Positions 60,964-64,000 of a stretch of DNA of 64,000 bases are shown here, in pieces. The DNA lies in contig NC_135377.1 in NCBI RefSeq assembly GCF_049243985.1, forward strand, positions 63,250,145 to 63,314,144, read 5' to 3'. Position 1 is the stretch's first letter, and the number at the start of each line of letters is the position of its first letter. The stretch is from Paroedura picta (taxonomy: Eukaryota; Chordata; Lepidosauria; Squamata; Gekkonidae). The notes under the pieces were generated by a model. It was not told the origin of the DNA. It made no database searches and worked only from the letters and a program-made list of their open reading frames with translations. The position numbers and the translations under genes are program-made.

Positions 60964-61829
60964 TTAGATTGTGACAGGATAGCAATATATGGGTATGGTG
61001 TTTTCTCTGCAGTGCCTTATCTGTTTAATACCAGTCATCCCTTGACATACAGTCCACAAGTAATAAATGTGCATGTATGACCCTTTAAAGATGCAGAGGC
61101 AGAGAAACTACCCAGTTTAGCCCTTCCAAAGTTGTATGCTGAGTGTGTCTAACACCAGGTTTCACTGGCTAAATCTCAGGCAAAAGCTTTATTATCCCAA
61201 CCATGTGAGGCCTGTGGCCATAACCCACTAGTGTTTGTTGTGCCCTCCCCCCAGACTTGTTCTGCCTCTGTAGTTCCAAAGGTTCGGACCATTTCAGTAG
61301 GAGCAGGAAGAACTTGGCACATTGTCCTGCAGCGTCAGTGTTCGGTTGGATGGGTTGGCTGTTGGGCAACCATCAAGGGTTACCTTTGACCACAAAAAAC
61401 CTGTAGTGTGATTGTTCTTGGAAACAGCTGTAGGTGGGCGCACACCCCATACACGTGGACTTAATGACAAATCTGTAGCCTCCTGAAGCAGCATACAAAT
61501 TTCCTTGCAGTACCTACCTTGAGTATTGTTCTCCCCTCCGTATAGCCTTGGAAGGTTAAGAAAAAGACATGTTGTCTGAAGGTGTTTGCTGTGATAACTG
61601 CAGATAACAGCCAAAACAGGTGTTTGATTTTTATGATCATGTTTATTGAGGTTGAAAGTCACTCCCTCTTTCATCAAACTTCCAGGGACTGCAGTAAAAG
61701 ACAATGAAAGTATTCACCTGTCCACGGCATAGCGCTCTGAATAGGCTTTACTGGCTGTCACCTTGGGGGTACAGTTGGACCGTAAGCTAAATATTGAGCA
61801 GTCAGTGTGATGCGGCGGCCAAAAAAGGT

Positions 61830-62130
61830 TAATGTGGGCTTGGGGTGTATCAACAGAGGCATAACATCCAAATTGCAAGATGTCATAGTTCCACTTTACA
61901 TCACTTTCGTCAGGCTGCAGCTGGAGTACTGTGTTCAGGTCTGGAGGCCTCACGTCAAAAAGGATGTGGACAGAATGGAATGGTGCAGAAAAGAATGAAA
62001 GGCTGATCCAGGGCCTGGGGACCAAGCCCTATGAGGAAAGGTCGAGGGATTTGGGAATGTTCAGTCTGGAGAAAGAGGAGGTTGAGAGGGGCTGACTGCT
62101 CCCTTTAAGTATTCGAAAGGTTTTCTGAGG
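61830..62130 (+). mobile_element. CR1 LINE fragment, TPMT intron 1
   Basis: CTGGAGTACTGTGTTCAGGT, AAGGATGTGGACAGAATGGA, CTATGAGGAAAGGTCGAGGG and GAGAAAGAGGAGGTTGAGAG are classical CR1 3' strings. No complete frame. Confidence 0.75.
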
Positions 62131-62215
62131 GAGGCAGGGATTGGTTCCTGTTGGCAATAAGATTCACAATAAAGAGTTTCAGGGACCGGTTATAGAACTT
62201 TTTCTTTGGGCACAG

Positions 62216-62367
62216 GTTTCCTGGGCCATGGAGAATTATTTAGACACCTCTGGAAAGGAAGGAGATGGTGACGCTGTGTCACAACGGGGCAGAGTTGTGA
62301 CAGAAGACGACTGGCTGAAGAAGTGGCAGATGAGACACATAGGATTTCATAATGAACAAGAACATGG
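62216..62367 (+). CDS. TPMT: Thiopurine S-methyltransferase, first coding exon (gene runs off the window)
   Basis: Acceptor TTTGGGCACAG at 62205-62215, ATG at 62228 in a strong context (GGGCCATGG), donor GTACGT at 62368. The 140 coding nt encode MENYLDTSGKEGDGDAVSQR, then VVTEDDWLKKWQMRHIGFHN, ending EQEHG in part. The pattern (D/E)(E/D)W..KW......FH.EQ.H matches human TPMT ([21 protein letters not shown]), and the break after coding base 140 is the human exon boundary as I recall it. Known role: a cytosolic enzyme that moves methyl from S-adenosylmethionine to aromatic and heterocyclic thiols. The N-terminal 20 residues are poorly conserved, as is usual. No second coding exon is visible before 64000. 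Confidence 0.9.
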
Positions 62368-64000
62368 GTACGTAATTCCATGCTCTTACGATAAACTTTC
62401 ACAAGAAAACTGATGTTTGTAGAGACGTTTGATTCTCACACATGGGTTGCAATATGTCTATAGTCACAGTGATACCAATAGTCATTAGTTAGCTACACAT
62501 CCCCCTTGCCAAGGAATTTAGGGCAGCATACATTATCCCCTTTCCCCCCATTTTACCCTCTCACAACCTTTTAAAGTGGCCTCATCTGTGAGGGTTTATG
62601 ACCAACACTTAGTCCTTGGTATCTTCAATTAAAAGGGCCAGGTCATAGGTGAAGTGAAAGACCTTTACCTGAGACCCCAACACCTGCTGCCAGTCAGAAT
62701 AGACAATACTGGCCTCAATAAACCATTGGTTTGACTTAATGTGACGTGATCTGCCTGGGGCCAGCATTCAGACTCACCTGGGTAGAGCAGGATAGGACCA
62801 AGGAGTGGGAGGTTTCAGCCAGGGTAGCCTCAGTAATGGGGCCCCTGTCACAGGGAGGCTCAGGACGCATGGAGGTGACTGGACAGCTTGGAGAGTGGTT
62901 TTCTGAGCCCAGGTGGGTTAAGACAGAGTGTGGCTATGGAGAATTGATACTGGTTAAGAAGCAGGGAACAGAGGAGGGTGGAGCTTAGCTCAGTGACTAG
63001 GTGTGGAGCTAGGGTTATAAAAAGGGAAAGATGCGGAAAGTACAGAGTCATGTATAGGCAGCAGAGTTTTTAGGTGTCTGAGTTATCCTGGGGGGGGGAC
63101 TTTGGGCTATCCCCCAATCCTTTCAGTTATGAATTAGTGCTCCCACCCAGTAATTTGCTAGTCCATTAATAAAAGCAAAGATTTTTTTTCTTGACCATCA
63201 GCATAACAGCTTCCAACTCTCCACCCCATATCCACTGCCTCTGTGTTCTGCTCTCTGAAAGCATACATGTTGTTTATTTTGCTTAAGTTTTTGGTAAGTT
63301 GTGTGGCTTACTTTTGTTGCTTATTGTAAGCTATCTATAATTCTGGGGAAATGTCATATACAATTTTAAATAGTGAAAATAATATCCACTCTCCCTTACC
63401 AAAAACTTCCCCACAAAAAAAGAATTCTGGCTACAGACCTGGGGAAGATACCGTCTAAGGGAGACGCCTAGGAAACAAGACAGGTTGCAGTGTTATGGTT
63501 CTTCTCCCTTGTGATGCATTGTAACTCTTGAGGCAGGTGAAGCTAACTACACTTTCAGCGGTTTGGATTGGTCAACTTCCAGTAAAGCAGACTGTGTGAG
63601 AAAGCAGTGACTGGGCTAGTGCTTTGAAGACCCCATGGACCCAGGTCTGATGCTCCCATATCTTCAGAGGGCATCACACTAGGTATCAGTCAGTTTCATG
63701 ACTTCACTGGACCAAGCCCCCCCCCCCTCCCATGAGACTCATGGCTGAGTGAACCTGATCCCCTATTGATAGTCAATTGAGCCACTGCACCATAATGACT
63801 CCCTTATTGCTAAGGGTTAATGCTACTCAGATTCTTTTTCTCAAAGGAGCCCAGGTTTTACCTTCATTCTCTTAAGCCCAGTATGAGATCGCTCTTGAGG
63901 AAGAGGCAAAGATATCGCAGTGGCTGTAACCAAACTGGGCCACATTTGTGCAGAATTTTGTCTTGTGAACCAGTTTGTGCCCATCCCTCATGATTACGTT
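62368..64000 (+). other. TPMT: TPMT intron, no further exon seen
   Basis: No stretch translating to the next conserved TPMT block (human [20 protein letters not shown]) and no clear repeat. Poly-G at about 63092 and poly-C at about 63719 are the only notable runs. Confidence 0.5.

Noticed and set aside
61294-61704. 136-aa minus-strand open frame between KDM1B and TPMT exon 2
   Set aside because: No family likeness and no conserved motif; a chance frame in TPMT intron 1.
1-64000. Retroviral or LTR element
   Set aside because: I saw no paired long terminal repeats and no gag, pol or env-like frame; the reverse-transcriptase motif at 14403 is of LINE type.

Overview
This is vertebrate nuclear DNA, almost certainly from a squamate reptile (lizard or gecko type). 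The evidence is intron-rich genes whose proteins align closely with the human orthologues as I remember them, Sauria-type SINEs with flanking target-site duplications, 5S-rRNA-derived and tRNA-derived SINEs, CR1 and L2-like LINE tails, and many foldback DNA transposons. I cannot name the species.

Three host genes are present, in the order and orientation known from mammals. (1) DEK, plus strand: CpG island and promoter at about 6900-7640, ten coding exons from 9374 to 24247 giving 364 aa, and a 3' UTR to about 25870. (2) KDM1B (LSD2), minus strand: twenty coding exons from 57535 down to 28661 giving 818 aa, a probable noncoding exon at 58738-58804, and a poly(A) signal at 27059-27064. (3) TPMT, plus strand: only its first coding exon (62216-62367) lies in the window. 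DEK and KDM1B converge tail to tail with about 1.2 kb between their ends. KDM1B and TPMT diverge from one CpG island at about 59900-60600, which is probably a bidirectional promoter. Every exon-exon join I checked keeps frame, so both complete genes look intact.

Layout: 1-6900 is intergenic and repeat-bearing, with no gene recognised. 6900-25870 is DEK. 25870-27040 is a short intergenic gap. 27040 to about 60300 is KDM1B, whose introns are crowded with repeats. About 60300-64000 is the start of TPMT.

Job of the genes: DEK is a chromatin-architectural, DNA-folding protein. KDM1B is a flavin-dependent H3K4me1/2 demethylase. TPMT is a cytosolic thiopurine S-methyltransferase. They are neighbours by conserved synteny; I see no sign of a joint pathway.

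The most interesting material is in the repeats. A palindromic MITE family has 8-bp target duplications fitting nnnTAnnn (hAT, Buster type). One copy sits in the DEK 3' UTR, and two flank the 39-nt KDM1B exon 6. Three GC-rich segments have Helitron-like ends. A hairpin-shaped repeat carries 9-17 bp target duplications, which suggests RNA-mediated movement. DEK intron 2 appears to be a GC-AG intron. I found no convincing wholly new gene system, and I recognised no retroviral or LTR element.
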